From Flavobacterium sp. Root901 (GTDB taxonomy: Bacteria > Bacteroidota > Bacteroidia > Flavobacteriales > Flavobacteriaceae), in the NCBI RefSeq assembly GCF_001429765.1, contig NZ_LMJB01000001.1, positions 542,346 to 606,345 of the forward strand: 64,000 nucleotides of DNA. Direction: 5' to 3'. The notes beneath the pieces were generated by a model. That model ran no database searches. It was given only the letters and a program-made list of their open reading frames with translations, and was not told the DNA's origin. The first letter of the stretch is position 1; the number at the start of each line of letters is the position of its first letter. The position numbers and the translations under genes are program-made. Positions 26,804 through 36,292 of this stretch are shown here, one piece after another.

Positions 26804-27385
26804 TTACAAAACATATCTTTCGAATTCGGTTTTAATGCTTTCCAGAACCACGTTCATCTGATCATTATTATCAAAAACTTTTCTGTATAAAACAGCGCCC
26901 TCAATCATTGCAAATATCTTAATGCTAAACTGTTCCGGGTTAATTTCAGGAGAGAGTTCTTTATTGGCGATTCCCAATTCAATGATATCAAAAAATCTTT
27001 TCTGAGCAGACAAAATCGCTTTTTTTACCTGCTCTTTTATAAATAGATTTGTATCATCTGCTTCTACGCCAAAATTTAAAATAGGACAGCCGTCGGTCAT
27101 ATTATCGCGATTGTTGTAAACGGCCAGTAATTTAAAAAGCTTTTCTTTTGCCGTTTTTCCCTGAGATACCGCATTGTTTAGTTTTTCTGCCAATTGTGAT
27201 CTTAAATACAAAAAAGATTCTTTACAGATTTCTTCTTTGTTTTCAAAATTTCCGTAAATACCGCCTTTGGCCAGTTTTGTGGCTTCCATGATATCAGTAA
27301 GTGAAGTTCCGGCCATTCCTTTTTTATTGATTATCGGAGCCGATTTTTCAATGATAAACTGTTTTGTACGCTCTGCTTTACTCAT
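26804..27385 (-). CDS. TetR-family transcriptional repressor
   Basis: A 193-residue protein. The N-terminal HTH (about residues 8-55) reads TKQFIIEKSAPIINKKGMAG...LTDIMEATKLAKGGIYGNFENKEEIC, a standard TetR_N signature with the KGGIYGNF recognition helix. The C-terminal ligand-binding domain is all-helical and resembles the AcrR/NemR-like groups. A perfect 28-bp palindrome upstream of its own start and a near copy before the downstream MFS gene predict autoregulation and control of the pump. The inducer is unknown. Confidence 0.92.
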   Translation of the reverse strand: MSKAERTKQFIIEKSAPIINKKGMAGTSLTDIMEATKLAKGGIYGNFENKEEICKESFLYLRSQLAEKLNNAVSQGKTAKEKLFKLLAVYNNRDNMTDGCPILNFGVEADDTNLFIKEQVKKAILSAQKRFFDIIELGIANKELSPEINPEQFSIKIFAMIEGAVLYRKVFDNNDQMNVVLESIKTEFERYVL

Positions 27386-27404
27386 GATCTTTTCTTTTAC
27401 ACTA

Positions 27405-27432
27405 CAAATTTAGACCGATCGGTCTAAATTTG
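27405..27432 (-). promoter_or_regulatory. Perfect palindromic TetR operator overlapping the tetR promoter
   Basis: A perfect 28-bp palindrome with core TTTAGACCGATCGGTCTAAA centred at 27418.5. On the minus strand its downstream edge contains TAAATTTG (27412-27405), a TAnnTTTG -7 box, so a bound repressor would cover the promoter. Confidence 0.88.
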
Positions 27433-27599
27433 CAAGCTTTTTTTAATTTATTTTTATAATACATTAAAAATCAAGCAAAACCAAGGCATTTTAAATTAAA
27501 CTTTACTGGCAAAAATTGGAAAATCATGTCTTTTAAAATATCCGTTTAAAAAATTAATAGTAACTTTTCGGGCTTTTTATTCTAACCTGAGCTTTCATT

Positions 27600-28478
27600 A
27601 TGACAACAGATATTATAGAATTACATGATTGTATTGTTTTGGTAGAACAGTCTAATACGACAAAAACTATAGTACAGAAATGTGAAATTGACGGAGATGC
27701 CGTAGGTTTTGCATTTTATGGTTCTGGCAATGTTGAGCTGGAAATAAAGCATAACAACCAGACTAAATATTTAATGAATACTACAGGCTTGGCGATTTGC
27801 TTTTTTGGAAATCAAAAAGTTGAATTCTCACATAAAATCGAGCCTGATAAACCTTTGCAGTCGATTAGTATTTTTACAAAACTCAAAAACCTGGATTCAC
27901 TCCCGCAGGCAGAAAAAGAGATTTTCCAAAATTATCTGCCGCAGTTATTAAACCCAAAAGAACATTTTGTAAAAGGCCCGTCTTTTTATATGACACTCGA
28001 AATGCAGCTGGCAGTTCAAAAAATTTTCAATACTTCGTATACCGGAAATACCCGATTTCTATTTTTAAAAAGTCAGATTAATGAACTTCTGGCACATTTT
28101 TATGCGCTTTTAGCTTCTGATAAAAAAACAGATTTATCTGAAATTGATAAGAATAAGCTTTTTCAGGCTAAAGAAATTGTAACAACACATTATTCAACAC
28201 CGCCTTCTATTACCCAATTATCTCAAATGGTGGGACTGAACAGCAACAAATTAAAAAAGAATTTCAAGGAACTTTTTGGAATTCCGGTTTTTAAATATGT
28301 TCAGGAAGAACGCTTGAATAAAGCGTATGAATTACTCCGCGAAAGCGAAAAAACAGTTCAGGAATCGGCTTGGGAAGTGGGTTATGAAAGTCTGAGTTCG
28401 TTTTCTAATGCTTTTCATAAAAAATTCGGAATGCGTCCCAATGAAGTAAAACAGCAGTTCTTTTCAAACAAATCATAA
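27600..28478 (+). CDS. AraC-family transcriptional regulator
   Basis: A 292-residue protein. The N-terminal about 180 residues are a beta-rich sensory region without a recognised family. The C-terminal HTH_18 AraC domain (about residues 195-288) shows PSITQLSQMVGLNSNKLKKNFKELFG and VQESAWEVGYESLSSFSNAFHKKFGMRPNEVK. The spacing fits two AraC helix-turn-helix units. The NmrA-like gene 72 bp downstream on the same strand is a probable target. The effector is unknown. Confidence 0.9.
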   Translation: MTTDIIELHDCIVLVEQSNTTKTIVQKCEIDGDAVGFAFYGSGNVELEIKHNNQTKYLMNTTGLAICFFGNQKVEFSHKIEPDKPLQSISIFTKLKNLDSLPQAEKEIFQNYLPQLLNPKEHFVKGPSFYMTLEMQLAVQKIFNTSYTGNTRFLFLKSQINELLAHFYALLASDKKTDLSEIDKNKLFQAKEIVTTHYSTPPSITQLSQMVGLNSNKLKKNFKELFGIPVFKYVQEERLNKAYELLRESEKTVQESAWEVGYESLSSFSNAFHKKFGMRPNEVKQQFFSNKS

Positions 28479-28550
28479 TTCTTCTGCGACAAATGATTTG
28501 AATTTAATCCGGGCAACTTTGTATCAGTAATCATTTAAAAAGATATTGAT

Positions 28551-29381
28551 ATGAAAAAGAAAATTTTAGTTCTGGGTTCCAACGGAAAAACAGGACGCAG
28601 AGTGGCAGCAAGATTAAAAAACAATCCTGAGGTTGAAATTCGTTTAGGTTCTCGAAATGAAGAAATTGCGTTTGACTGGGAAAAACCTGAAACATGGGAA
28701 AATGTCCTAAAAGACATTGACAGCGTTTATATTACTTTTCAACCGGATCTGGCTGTTCCTTTTGCTGCAGATGTAATAGATAATTTTACACAGCTTGCTT
28801 CAAAATCCGGTGTACAGAAAATCGTTTTACTTTCGGGAAGAGGCGAAAAAGAAGCACAAATCTGTGAAGAAATGGTAAAGAAAAATGCCAAAAACTGGAC
28901 GATTGTCCGTGCAGGCTGGTTCAATCAAAACTTTAGCGAAAGCTTCTTTTTAGATCCGGTTCTTTATGGCGTTGTCGCTTTGCCAAGAGCCGAAGCACTG
29001 GAACCTTTTACAGATGCTGATGATATTGCCGATGTTGTAACTGAAGTGCTTTTGAGTCAAAATCATAACGGAAAAACATATGAGCTGACCGGACCAAGAT
29101 TATTAACTTTTGAAGATGCTGTAAACGAAATCGCCAATGCAAGCGGGAGAAACATTACTTTTCAGGGTTTGAGTCTGGAAGAATATGTACAAATGCTAAA
29201 AGAATATCAGGTTCCTGAAGATCATATCTGGCTGGTTAATTATCTTTTTGAACAGGTTTTAGACGGAAGAAACTCCAATGTAACGTCTGACATTGAAAAA
29301 ATCCTGGGCAGAAAAGCAAAAGATTTTAGCGCTTACGCAGAAGAAACAGCCAAAAGCGGAATCTGGAATCCTAAAAGTTAG
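28551..29381 (+). CDS. NmrA-like NAD(P)-binding SDR protein
   Basis: A 276-residue atypical short-chain dehydrogenase. The Rossmann glycine motif is VLGSNGKTGRRVA at residues 6-18. The NmrA/ergot-alkaloid-type region includes VYITFQPDLAVPFAADVID, then IVLLSGRGEKEA and WTIVRAGWFNQNFSE. The usual YxxxK catalytic pair is not evident, so it may be a redox-sensing or quinone-binding protein rather than a dehydrogenase. It is followed 3 bp later by a membrane-protein gene and preceded by an AraC regulator, which suggests one inducible unit. Confidence 0.82.
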   Translation: MKKKILVLGSNGKTGRRVAARLKNNPEVEIRLGSRNEEIAFDWEKPETWENVLKDIDSVYITFQPDLAVPFAADVIDNFTQLASKSGVQKIVLLSGRGEKEAQICEEMVKKNAKNWTIVRAGWFNQNFSESFFLDPVLYGVVALPRAEALEPFTDADDIADVVTEVLLSQNHNGKTYELTGPRLLTFEDAVNEIANASGRNITFQGLSLEEYVQMLKEYQVPEDHIWLVNYLFEQVLDGRNSNVTSDIEKILGRKAKDFSAYAEETAKSGIWNPKS

Positions 29382-29384
29382 AAG

Positions 29385-29774
29385 ATGAAATATATCAGAG
29401 CAATATTTTCAGGGATTTTGGTTTGGATTGGGGTTAGTGCGTCTTTTTATCTGTTAGAACAAATTTTATTTGTAAAAGATGCCTTTTTCTGGCATTCTTT
29501 TATGGTAACAATTTGGATTGTATTTTTTGCTATTGGAGGTGCAGCGTTTTATTATATGAAAAATTACAAAATGAGCGGACTTCAGCTTGGCATTATAATG
29601 TCGATTACGGCCCTGTTTCTTGATGTTATTATAACGGTTCCTTTTGTAGAAATTCCAAACGGAGGAAGTTATGCAAGCTTTTTTTCGAGTCCGGTTTTAT
29701 GGATCTTAGCTTTTGTAAATACTGTTTCTGTTTTTCTTTGGCGAAAGCAAAATAATAAAAAAACTCCTGTTTAG
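29385..29774 (+). CDS. Small integral membrane protein (unknown function)
   Basis: A 129-residue hydrophobic protein with four predicted transmembrane helices (about residues 4-24, 35-58, 66-88, 98-118) and short charged loops. It does not show a family motif that I recognise. The start is 3 bp after the NmrA-like gene, so the two are co-transcribed. The TAG stop codon lies at the edge of the terminator stem-loop. Confidence 0.7.
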   Translation: MKYIRAIFSGILVWIGVSASFYLLEQILFVKDAFFWHSFMVTIWIVFFAIGGAAFYYMKNYKMSGLQLGIIMSITALFLDVIITVPFVEIPNGGSYASFFSSPVLWILAFVNTVSVFLWRKQNNKKTPV

Positions 29775-29792
29775 TGGTAACAGGAGTTTTTC
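29757..29792. terminator. Convergent terminator overlapping a stop codon
   Basis: A 13-bp stem AAAAACTCCTGTT / AACAGGAGTTTTT with loop TAGTGGT; the loop holds the stop codon of the 29385-29774 gene. It also faces the end of the minus-strand glycosyltransferase. Confidence 0.9.
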
Positions 29793-29821
29793 GGATTAAA
29801 TATAATAGTAGTCTGTGGAAT

Positions 29822-31261
29822 TTATAAACCTCGTGTAAGCCATCCTTTTTTATGTGCTGTAATAATCGAATATGGTGCAATCCAAAACAATGAAAAAGTA
29901 TAGAAAACACTATAAGAATAAGCCCAGAATGCTTCTCCTAAAGAATATCTTTTTGCATAAAATAAAACTGAAAAGCTTGATACAGTCAATATTCCTAAAA
30001 GTGCTGAACTAAGAAATAATAATGGGTGCGTAGCAATAAAATAAAACATGAAAATAAAAAACGGATAAGTCATGATGATTCTCAATGACTGTTCTGTAAA
30101 TAAAAGTCTTGCTCCAACTTTAGATTCTTTTCTAAAATCTTTCCAAACATATTTAGCCATCATAATATTTTCACGAACATTGCTTCTACCCCATCTAATG
30201 AACATTTTATATAGGCCTTTGTAGTCTTCAGGAACATTTGTTAATACATAAGCATTACGCTGAAACAATACGTGGTGCCCTTGTTTTAAAATCATATTGG
30301 TCATTGCACGATCTTCACCAATGTCTGAAGGCTGTCCCATAAATGTCTGGTCGATCCATTCCGGAAGGCAGGCAAAAACGGCTGTTCTTCTGTATGCTGC
30401 TAAAGCTCCTGGTGTACAAAGTACTGAACCCAATGAACTTTCTGCAGAACGCATGAATTCAAAACTCATGACAAAACTTACGTTTAGCATTTTTGGCAAA
30501 ATGGCTTTTTTATTATTCAAAACCTGAACATTTCCGGCAACCGCGCCGCATTTTTCATTAACTACAAACGGACTTACCAAATTTCTTAAAGTATCTTTTT
30601 TAACGATTGAATCACTGTCTACCGTTACAAAAATTTCGCCTTTTCCCAAGTTAAATCCACGGTATAATGCATGACGTTTTCCTTTGTTCTGCGGCTGTTG
30701 AAAAATAGATACACGATCTCCTAGTTTTAATTTCGCCTGCTGAATCCAGTACCATGTATCATCTTTACTTCCATCATCTATTGCAAGAAGTTCTAATTTA
30801 TGCGCTGGGAAATCGCTTTCTGCAAGACTCATTAAAGTTTCATACACTAATTTTCCTTCGTTGTAAGCCGGAACAATTACGGTACAAACCGGCAGTAATT
30901 CATCTGAAACAGATTCGATTGGCTTGTATTTAAAGTAAAGTACCAAATTGTATAAAAACATTCCGCCTTTAAAAAGGAATAATGCAATTGTAACAGCAAG
31001 AAAAATAATTCCTCCGGTTGAATTTAATCGCTCCAAATGAAGCTGATCAAAATCGGGCTGTAATTGAAGTACTGAAAGAGATCCTGCAATTAATAATAAA
31101 AATGTTGCTGCAAGTACCATAAACCCGAACAGGCTTTTTGGTCTTTCAATATGTTTTTTGGCTGAGTCGTTGTTTATTGTAAATATAGAAGGATTGATTA
31201 CATCGCTGTTGATAGTGCCTCCTGTATAAAATTGTTTTGAGATAATTGTTTCGCTTTCCAT
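29822..31261 (-). CDS. Processive membrane glycosyltransferase family 2 (hyaluronan/NodC-synthase-like)
   Basis: A 479-residue membrane protein. Two N-terminal helices (about residues 44-66 and 84-108) precede the GT-A domain (about 125-365). Its motifs are VIVPAYNEG, AIDDGSKDDT, the DSDS metal site in VTVDSDSIV, GEDRAMT with the catalytic Asp, and FIRWGRSNVREN, the counterpart of the (Q/R)xxRW motif. Three or four more helices follow. This order is that of processive synthases such as HasA, NodC or PgaC, which polymerise and extrude a beta-linked polysaccharide. The polymer made is unknown, and no other polysaccharide gene is adjacent. Confidence 0.88.
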   Translation of the reverse strand: MESETIISKQFYTGGTINSDVINPSIFTINNDSAKKHIERPKSLFGFMVLAATFLLLIAGSLSVLQLQPDFDQLHLERLNSTGGIIFLAVTIALFLFKGGMFLYNLVLYFKYKPIESVSDELLPVCTVIVPAYNEGKLVYETLMSLAESDFPAHKLELLAIDDGSKDDTWYWIQQAKLKLGDRVSIFQQPQNKGKRHALYRGFNLGKGEIFVTVDSDSIVKKDTLRNLVSPFVVNEKCGAVAGNVQVLNNKKAILPKMLNVSFVMSFEFMRSAESSLGSVLCTPGALAAYRRTAVFACLPEWIDQTFMGQPSDIGEDRAMTNMILKQGHHVLFQRNAYVLTNVPEDYKGLYKMFIRWGRSNVRENIMMAKYVWKDFRKESKVGARLLFTEQSLRIIMTYPFFIFMFYFIATHPLLFLSSALLGILTVSSFSVLFYAKRYSLGEAFWAYSYSVFYTFSLFWIAPYSIITAHKKGWLTRGL

Positions 31262-31799
31262 GTCCTGTTTGTTTGTATTTAATTCTCTAAAATGGCTTTT
31301 ATCAAATGGTCGTTTTTAATTTTTCAGGATAATTGAGAAAAAGTAAAAGTGACATGTTCCCAATTTGCAAGCGCTGTGCCATTTAAGGTTTAGACTGAAT
31401 TTAAGCAGTTTACGAATTAGTATGCAGAAACAATGTGTATAAAATTTTTACACTTTGTAGAATGTTTATACAATTTTGTATGTGTGAACAGTAGTAAAAT
31501 AAGGGATTTTTTGTAACTTAGGAAAGACGTAACTAAATTATAAAAACGATGTATCGTCCAAAAAATTGTATGATTTTACAATTTTTAAAAACGATGAAAA
31601 AAAATGAAAATTTTTACTTACAAAAAGGCTTCTGACAGAATTATTCAGTATTAATATCTGGAAATTTCCATTTAAATAAATTAATTTTATAGATGTAATA
31701 AATAATTATACTGCGGAATTAATTTTATCTTAGCAGAAAACAATTATTTTTCGTTTTTTATTTAATTGAAAAGTAAATATTAAAAACATTATAGATTTC
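31262..31799. other. Long divergent intergenic region with hairpins
   Basis: 538 bp between the glycosyltransferase and the receiver gene, both read outward. It holds an inverted pair TGTATAAA / TTTATACA at about 31435-31475. It also holds a perfect 10-bp hairpin AAAAATTGTA / TACAATTTTT (31561-31586), flanked on both sides by AAAAACGATG. These could be operators or leader structures. No small ORF of good quality was seen. Confidence 0.5.
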
Positions 31800-32249
31800 A
31801 TGAACACACAGATTTACAACATTTTACTTGCTGACGACGACGACGACGACTGCTCTTTTTTTGAAGAGGCTTTAGATGAATTATCGCTTGCAACAACTCT
31901 AGTGACTGTAAATGACGGAGTTCAGTTAATGAATTATTTAGCTGATAATTTAGAAAAGAATCTTCCTGATGTACTTTTCCTTGACTTAAATATGCCAAGA
32001 AAAAATGGCTCTGAATGTCTGACAGAAATCAGGCAGACTGAAAGGCTGAAAGATTTTCCAGTTATTATTTTTTCTACTTCACTCGACACCAAAATTGTCG
32101 ATGTAACGTATGAAATGGGTGCTACATTTTATATTAGAAAACCCGGAGATTTTTCTAAGCTGAAAACTGTAATCAACAATGCCCTCATTACGGCTTCTGA
32201 TAACAAGTTTAAACAACCCGACAGAGCACATTTTATAATTCAACCCTAA
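31800..32249 (+). CDS. Receiver-only response regulator with a six-aspartate acidic pocket
   Basis: A 149-residue CheY-like receiver with no output domain. The acidic pocket is LLADDDDDD (Asp12-Asp17), encoded by six GAC codons in a row. The phospho-acceptor is Asp62 in LFLDLNMP, the Ser/Thr switch is in VIIFSTSLD, and the conserved Lys is in YIRKPGD. It lies 11 bp upstream of a multi-PAS kinase that is its expected partner. The arrangement is the reverse of the kinase-receiver pair at 17300-20450. Confidence 0.9.
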   Translation: MNTQIYNILLADDDDDDCSFFEEALDELSLATTLVTVNDGVQLMNYLADNLEKNLPDVLFLDLNMPRKNGSECLTEIRQTERLKDFPVIIFSTSLDTKIVDVTYEMGATFYIRKPGDFSKLKTVINNALITASDNKFKQPDRAHFIIQP

Positions 32250-32260
32250 ATTATTTTTTA

Positions 32261-35200
32261 ATGAGTCATGTATATAAGGAACATTATTTTCTAGCTGATG
32301 GCGGAGAAATGGGAGAATTAATCCGCTCCAAGGACTGGAGCAAAACTCCCATAGGTGATCCTGAAAACTGGCCTCAAAGTCTGCGTACCATAACTTCTGT
32401 AATGCTTAATAACCCTTTTGGGATGTACATTGCATGGGGAAAAAGTTTTACGCAGTTATACAATGACGCGTTTCTAAAAATAATTGGTCAGGATAAACAT
32501 CACGAGGCTTTAGGAAATTCTCCGGAAGAGACATTTTCTGAAATATGGAATATTACCAGGCCGATGTTTGAAGACGTAATGCAGGGAAAATCACTTTCTT
32601 TTCCTGATTTTGTTATTCCGATAAATAAAAACGGCATTGTAGAAACCTGCTATTTTGATTTTTCTTATTCTCCCATAAAAATAGAAAATGGAGAAATTGG
32701 AGGCGTTTTAGTAACCGTTATTGAAACTACAGCAAAGAAAAAATCTGCTGATATTTTAAAGGAAAACAATGAGCGTTTTAAAAACAATATTATGCAGGCA
32801 CCAATGGCAATGTGCATCTTTAGAGGAAAAGATCATGTTGTCGAGATTGTAAATGAAAAAATGGTGCATCTTTGGGGAACAACTGCTGAAAAAATAATCA
32901 ACAAATCTATTTTTGATATTCTGCCGGAAATTAAAGATCAGGGATTAGAAGAACTGATTGAAAACGTTTATAAAACGGGTAAAAAATTTATTGCCAATGA
33001 ACGTTTAGTACAACTTTCGCGGAATGGAAAAACAGAAAATACGTATGTCAATTTTATTTACGAAGCTTTAACCGAATGCAATGGAAGTATTTCCGGCGTT
33101 GTCGCAATGGCAATCGAGGTTACAGATCAGGTTAAGGCAAGAGCTGAACTTCAGGAAAGTGAACAAAAAATCAGGCAATTGGTTGAGAATGCTCCTTTTC
33201 CTATTGCCGTTTATGTGGGAGAAGAAATGCGTATTGAACTCGCAAATGATTCTATTATAAAAGTCTGGGGAAAAGGTCCGGATGTAATTGGAAAATCATA
33301 CAGGGAAATTTTACCTGAACTTGATAATCAATTAATTTTTGATCAGGTACAAACCGTTTTAAGAACCGGTAAATCATTTCATAATAAAAATGCCCAAATC
33401 GATATAACCATAAACGATAAGCTCGAAACTTTTTATTTCAATTATAGTTTTACCCCTTTATTTGATACAAACGGAAATGTTTATGCAGTCATGAATACGG
33501 GTGCTGAAGTTACCGATTTACATCTTACCTCTAAAAAAATAGAAATTGCAGACAAACGTTTCCGTGATACTGTAAAACAGGCTCCGCTTGGAATAACTAT
33601 TTTACGTGGCCCGGATTATATTGTCGAATCGGCAAATGAGGCTTATCTTAAACTTGTTGCCCGAGAAGAAAGAAGTTTTGTTGGCAGACCTCTGTTTGAT
33701 TCTCTTCCCGAAGTGAGAGAAACAGTAGATTCTTTATTAAAAAATGTCCTTACAACCGGTATTCCGTATCATGGAAATGAAGTTCCGATTCCTTTAAACA
33801 GACATGGAAAAAATGGAATTTGGTATTTTGATTTTCTCTATCATCCTTTAAGAGAAGAAGATGGAGAAATTACCGGAATCATAGTTACAGTAACAGAAGT
33901 AAGCGAAAAAGTAGAAGCCCGAAAAAAAATCGAACAAAATGAAGATCGCCTCAACATTATTGTAGAGGCCAGTGAATTAGGAACCTGGGAGCTGAATGCA
34001 AAAACCAGAGTACCTAGTTATTCGCAAAGATATCTTGAAATTGTAGGCGGTTATTCAGAAAATATTGCTTTAACCCACGAACAGCTGTTAAAACATTTAC
34101 ATCCCGATGACCTTCATATTCGGAATAAAGCTTTTAAGGAAGCGCTTCGATCAGGAACCCTTCATTATGAAGCCAGAACAATCTGGCTGGATAAAAGCAT
34201 TCACTGGATAGAAGGAAAAGGACAGGTTTTTTATGATGAAAATAATGTACCGGACAAATTAATTGGAACTGTAAGGGATATTACTCCAGAGAAAAAACAT
34301 CAGCAGGAATTAGAACAAAGCGAACAAAGATTTCGAAATCTTATCATGCAGTCTCCTGTTCCAAAAGCAATTTTAAAAGGAAGCGAAATGGTAGTTGAAA
34401 TTGCCAATTTAGCTTTACTAAAAAATATTTGGGAGAAAAAAGAAGCCGATATCCAGGGAAAAAAACTATTTGAAATTTTTCCGGAACTTCTTACTCAGAA
34501 ATACGGCAAACTTTTAAAAGAAGTTTATAAAACCGGAAAAGTGCATTCTGAAATTGAATCACCACTATTTATTAATGGTGATGAAAGAGAACATCAGCTT
34601 TATATTGATTTTGAATATGCTCCAATATTCGAAGCAGATAATAGTATTTCCGGCATTAGGGCTACAATTATTGATGTTACAGAAAAGGTCGAAGCCAGAA
34701 AAAAAATTGAAGAAAGTGAGAAACGTTTTCGTTCCCTGACAGAAAGTATTCCGCAGTTAATCTGGGAAACCGATGAGAAAGGGAATGGTTTGTTTGCTTC
34801 GGGAAAATGGGCAGAATATACCGGAATAAAACCTACCGGAGATGCTGATTGGAAATCCATGATTCATCCTGATGATTATAAAGAAAATATAAAAATATGG
34901 AGTCACAGTCTGCATACGGGAGAAGTTTTCAGAGCTGATGTCAGGGTTTTAAGAAAAGACGGAAGCTACAGATGGCACGCCGTAATTGGCGAACCGGTTT
35001 TAGACGCAGATAATAAAATTTTTAAATGGGTAGGCGCTTTTACTGATATTCATACAGAAAAAGCTTTTACGCAAGAGTTAGAACAACAGGTAACCGCAAG
35101 AACCAGAGAATTGAGCCAGATGTACGAATCACTTAAAAAAAGTGAAGAACGTTATCATTTAATGGTTGAAGAAGTTCAGGATTATGCTATTTTATATTTA

Positions 35201-36280
35201 AACCGAAATGGAATTGTCGAAAACTGGAATGTAGGCGCTCAAAAAATAAAAGGCTATAAAGCTGAAGAAATAACCGGAAAACATTTTGGCATTTTTTATA
35301 CTCCGGAAGATAAGGAAAATGATCTTCCAAATAAACTGCTTCAGGTTGCAAGAGAAAAAGGACGCGCGGTACAGCAAGGCTGGCGTGTGCGAAAAGACGG
35401 AAGTTTGTTTTGGGCAAGTGTTGTAATTACGGCTGTTCATAATAAAGATAACGAGGTTATTGGTTTTTCGAAAGTGACCCATGATCTGACCGAGAAAAAA
35501 CGAGCCGATGATAAAATCAAACTCAATGCACTGGAACTCGAACATAAAAATGCCGAATTGGAATATATGAACAAAGAACTTCAGTCTTTTGCCTATATTT
35601 CAAGCCATGATTTGCAGGAACCGCTTAGAAAAATCCAAACTTTTGCATCGCAGATTATTGATAAGGAATTCGAAAATTTATCAGATTCGGGAAAAGATAA
35701 ATTCAAAAGAATGCAAAATGCAGCACAGCGCATGCAGACATTAATTAATGATTTATTGTCTTATTCGAGAACTAATATTCAGGAGAGGAAATTTGAAAAA
35801 ACAAATCTTTCTAAAATTATTGATGAAGTAAAAGAAGATCTGAAAGAAGAATTGGAACAAAAAAATGCCATTATCGAAAGCAATGATATTGGCGAAGTAA
35901 GTATTATTCCGTTTCAGTTCAGGCAATTATTATACAACTTAGTGAGCAATTCGCTCAAGTTTTCAAAACCTGATATTCCGGCTGAAATAAAAATAAAAAG
36001 TGAAATCGTAAAAGGTTCTGATCTTAAAGAAAGCTCTTTATCAAAAGAAATAACCTACTGCCATATTACGATTTCAGATAATGGAATTGGTTTTGAATCG
36101 CAATACAGTAAAAAAATATTTGATGTTTTCCAGCGTTTACACGGAAGAGATCATTATAACGGAACCGGTATTGGCCTTGCAATCGTCAAAAAAATCGTTG
36201 AAAACCATAATGGAATCATTACTGCAAAAGGCGAGCAGGACAAAGGTGCCACGTTTGATATTTATATTCCGCTCCAATAA
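32261..36280 (+). CDS. Very large multi-PAS sensor histidine kinase
   Basis: A 1339-residue soluble kinase. The N-terminal module (FLADGGEMGELIRSKDWSKT, then MYIAWGKSFTQLYNDAF) is a PAS variant found in cyanobacterial and Bacteroidota phytochrome-like kinases. At least six further PAS/PAC units follow, separated by 'EVTDQVKAR', 'EVSEKVEARKKIEQNE' and similar linkers. The final PAS (EVQDYAILYLNRNGIVENWN...) precedes a coiled coil. The HisKA motif is FAYISSHDLQEPLRKIQTF, and the HATPase domain has YNLVSNSLKFSK, ISDNGIGFES and GTGIGLAIVKKI. No chromophore-binding GAF domain is visible. It forms a unit with the receiver gene 11 bp upstream and ends at a terminator. Confidence 0.92.
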   Translation: MSHVYKEHYFLADGGEMGELIRSKDWSKTPIGDPENWPQSLRTITSVMLNNPFGMYIAWGKSFTQLYNDAFLKIIGQDKHHEALGNSPEETFSEIWNITRPMFEDVMQGKSLSFPDFVIPINKNGIVETCYFDFSYSPIKIENGEIGGVLVTVIETTAKKKSADILKENNERFKNNIMQAPMAMCIFRGKDHVVEIVNEKMVHLWGTTAEKIINKSIFDILPEIKDQGLEELIENVYKTGKKFIANERLVQLSRNGKTENTYVNFIYEALTECNGSISGVVAMAIEVTDQVKARAELQESEQKIRQLVENAPFPIAVYVGEEMRIELANDSIIKVWGKGPDVIGKSYREILPELDNQLIFDQVQTVLRTGKSFHNKNAQIDITINDKLETFYFNYSFTPLFDTNGNVYAVMNTGAEVTDLHLTSKKIEIADKRFRDTVKQAPLGITILRGPDYIVESANEAYLKLVAREERSFVGRPLFDSLPEVRETVDSLLKNVLTTGIPYHGNEVPIPLNRHGKNGIWYFDFLYHPLREEDGEITGIIVTVTEVSEKVEARKKIEQNEDRLNIIVEASELGTWELNAKTRVPSYSQRYLEIVGGYSENIALTHEQLLKHLHPDDLHIRNKAFKEALRSGTLHYEARTIWLDKSIHWIEGKGQVFYDENNVPDKLIGTVRDITPEKKHQQELEQSEQRFRNLIMQSPVPKAILKGSEMVVEIANLALLKNIWEKKEADIQGKKLFEIFPELLTQKYGKLLKEVYKTGKVHSEIESPLFINGDEREHQLYIDFEYAPIFEADNSISGIRATIIDVTEKVEARKKIEESEKRFRSLTESIPQLIWETDEKGNGLFASGKWAEYTGIKPTGDADWKSMIHPDDYKENIKIWSHSLHTGEVFRADVRVLRKDGSYRWHAVIGEPVLDADNKIFKWVGAFTDIHTEKAFTQELEQQVTARTRELSQMYESLKKSEERYHLMVEEVQDYAILYLNRNGIVENWNVGAQKIKGYKAEEITGKHFGIFYTPEDKENDLPNKLLQVAREKGRAVQQGWRVRKDGSLFWASVVITAVHNKDNEVIGFSKVTHDLTEKKRADDKIKLNALELEHKNAELEYMNKELQSFAYISSHDLQEPLRKIQTFASQIIDKEFENLSDSGKDKFKRMQNAAQRMQTLINDLLSYSRTNIQERKFEKTNLSKIIDEVKEDLKEELEQKNAIIESNDIGEVSIIPFQFRQLLYNLVSNSLKFSKPDIPAEIKIKSEIVKGSDLKESSLSKEITYCHITISDNGIGFESQYSKKIFDVFQRLHGRDHYNGTGIGLAIVKKIVENHNGIITAKGEQDKGATFDIYIPLQ

Positions 36281-36292
36281 CTTTCTAAATAA

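Noticed and set aside
31833..31850. (GAC)6 as a phase-variable switch
   Set aside because: A trinucleotide tract changes length without shifting frame, so it could only tune the residue number, not switch the gene off.
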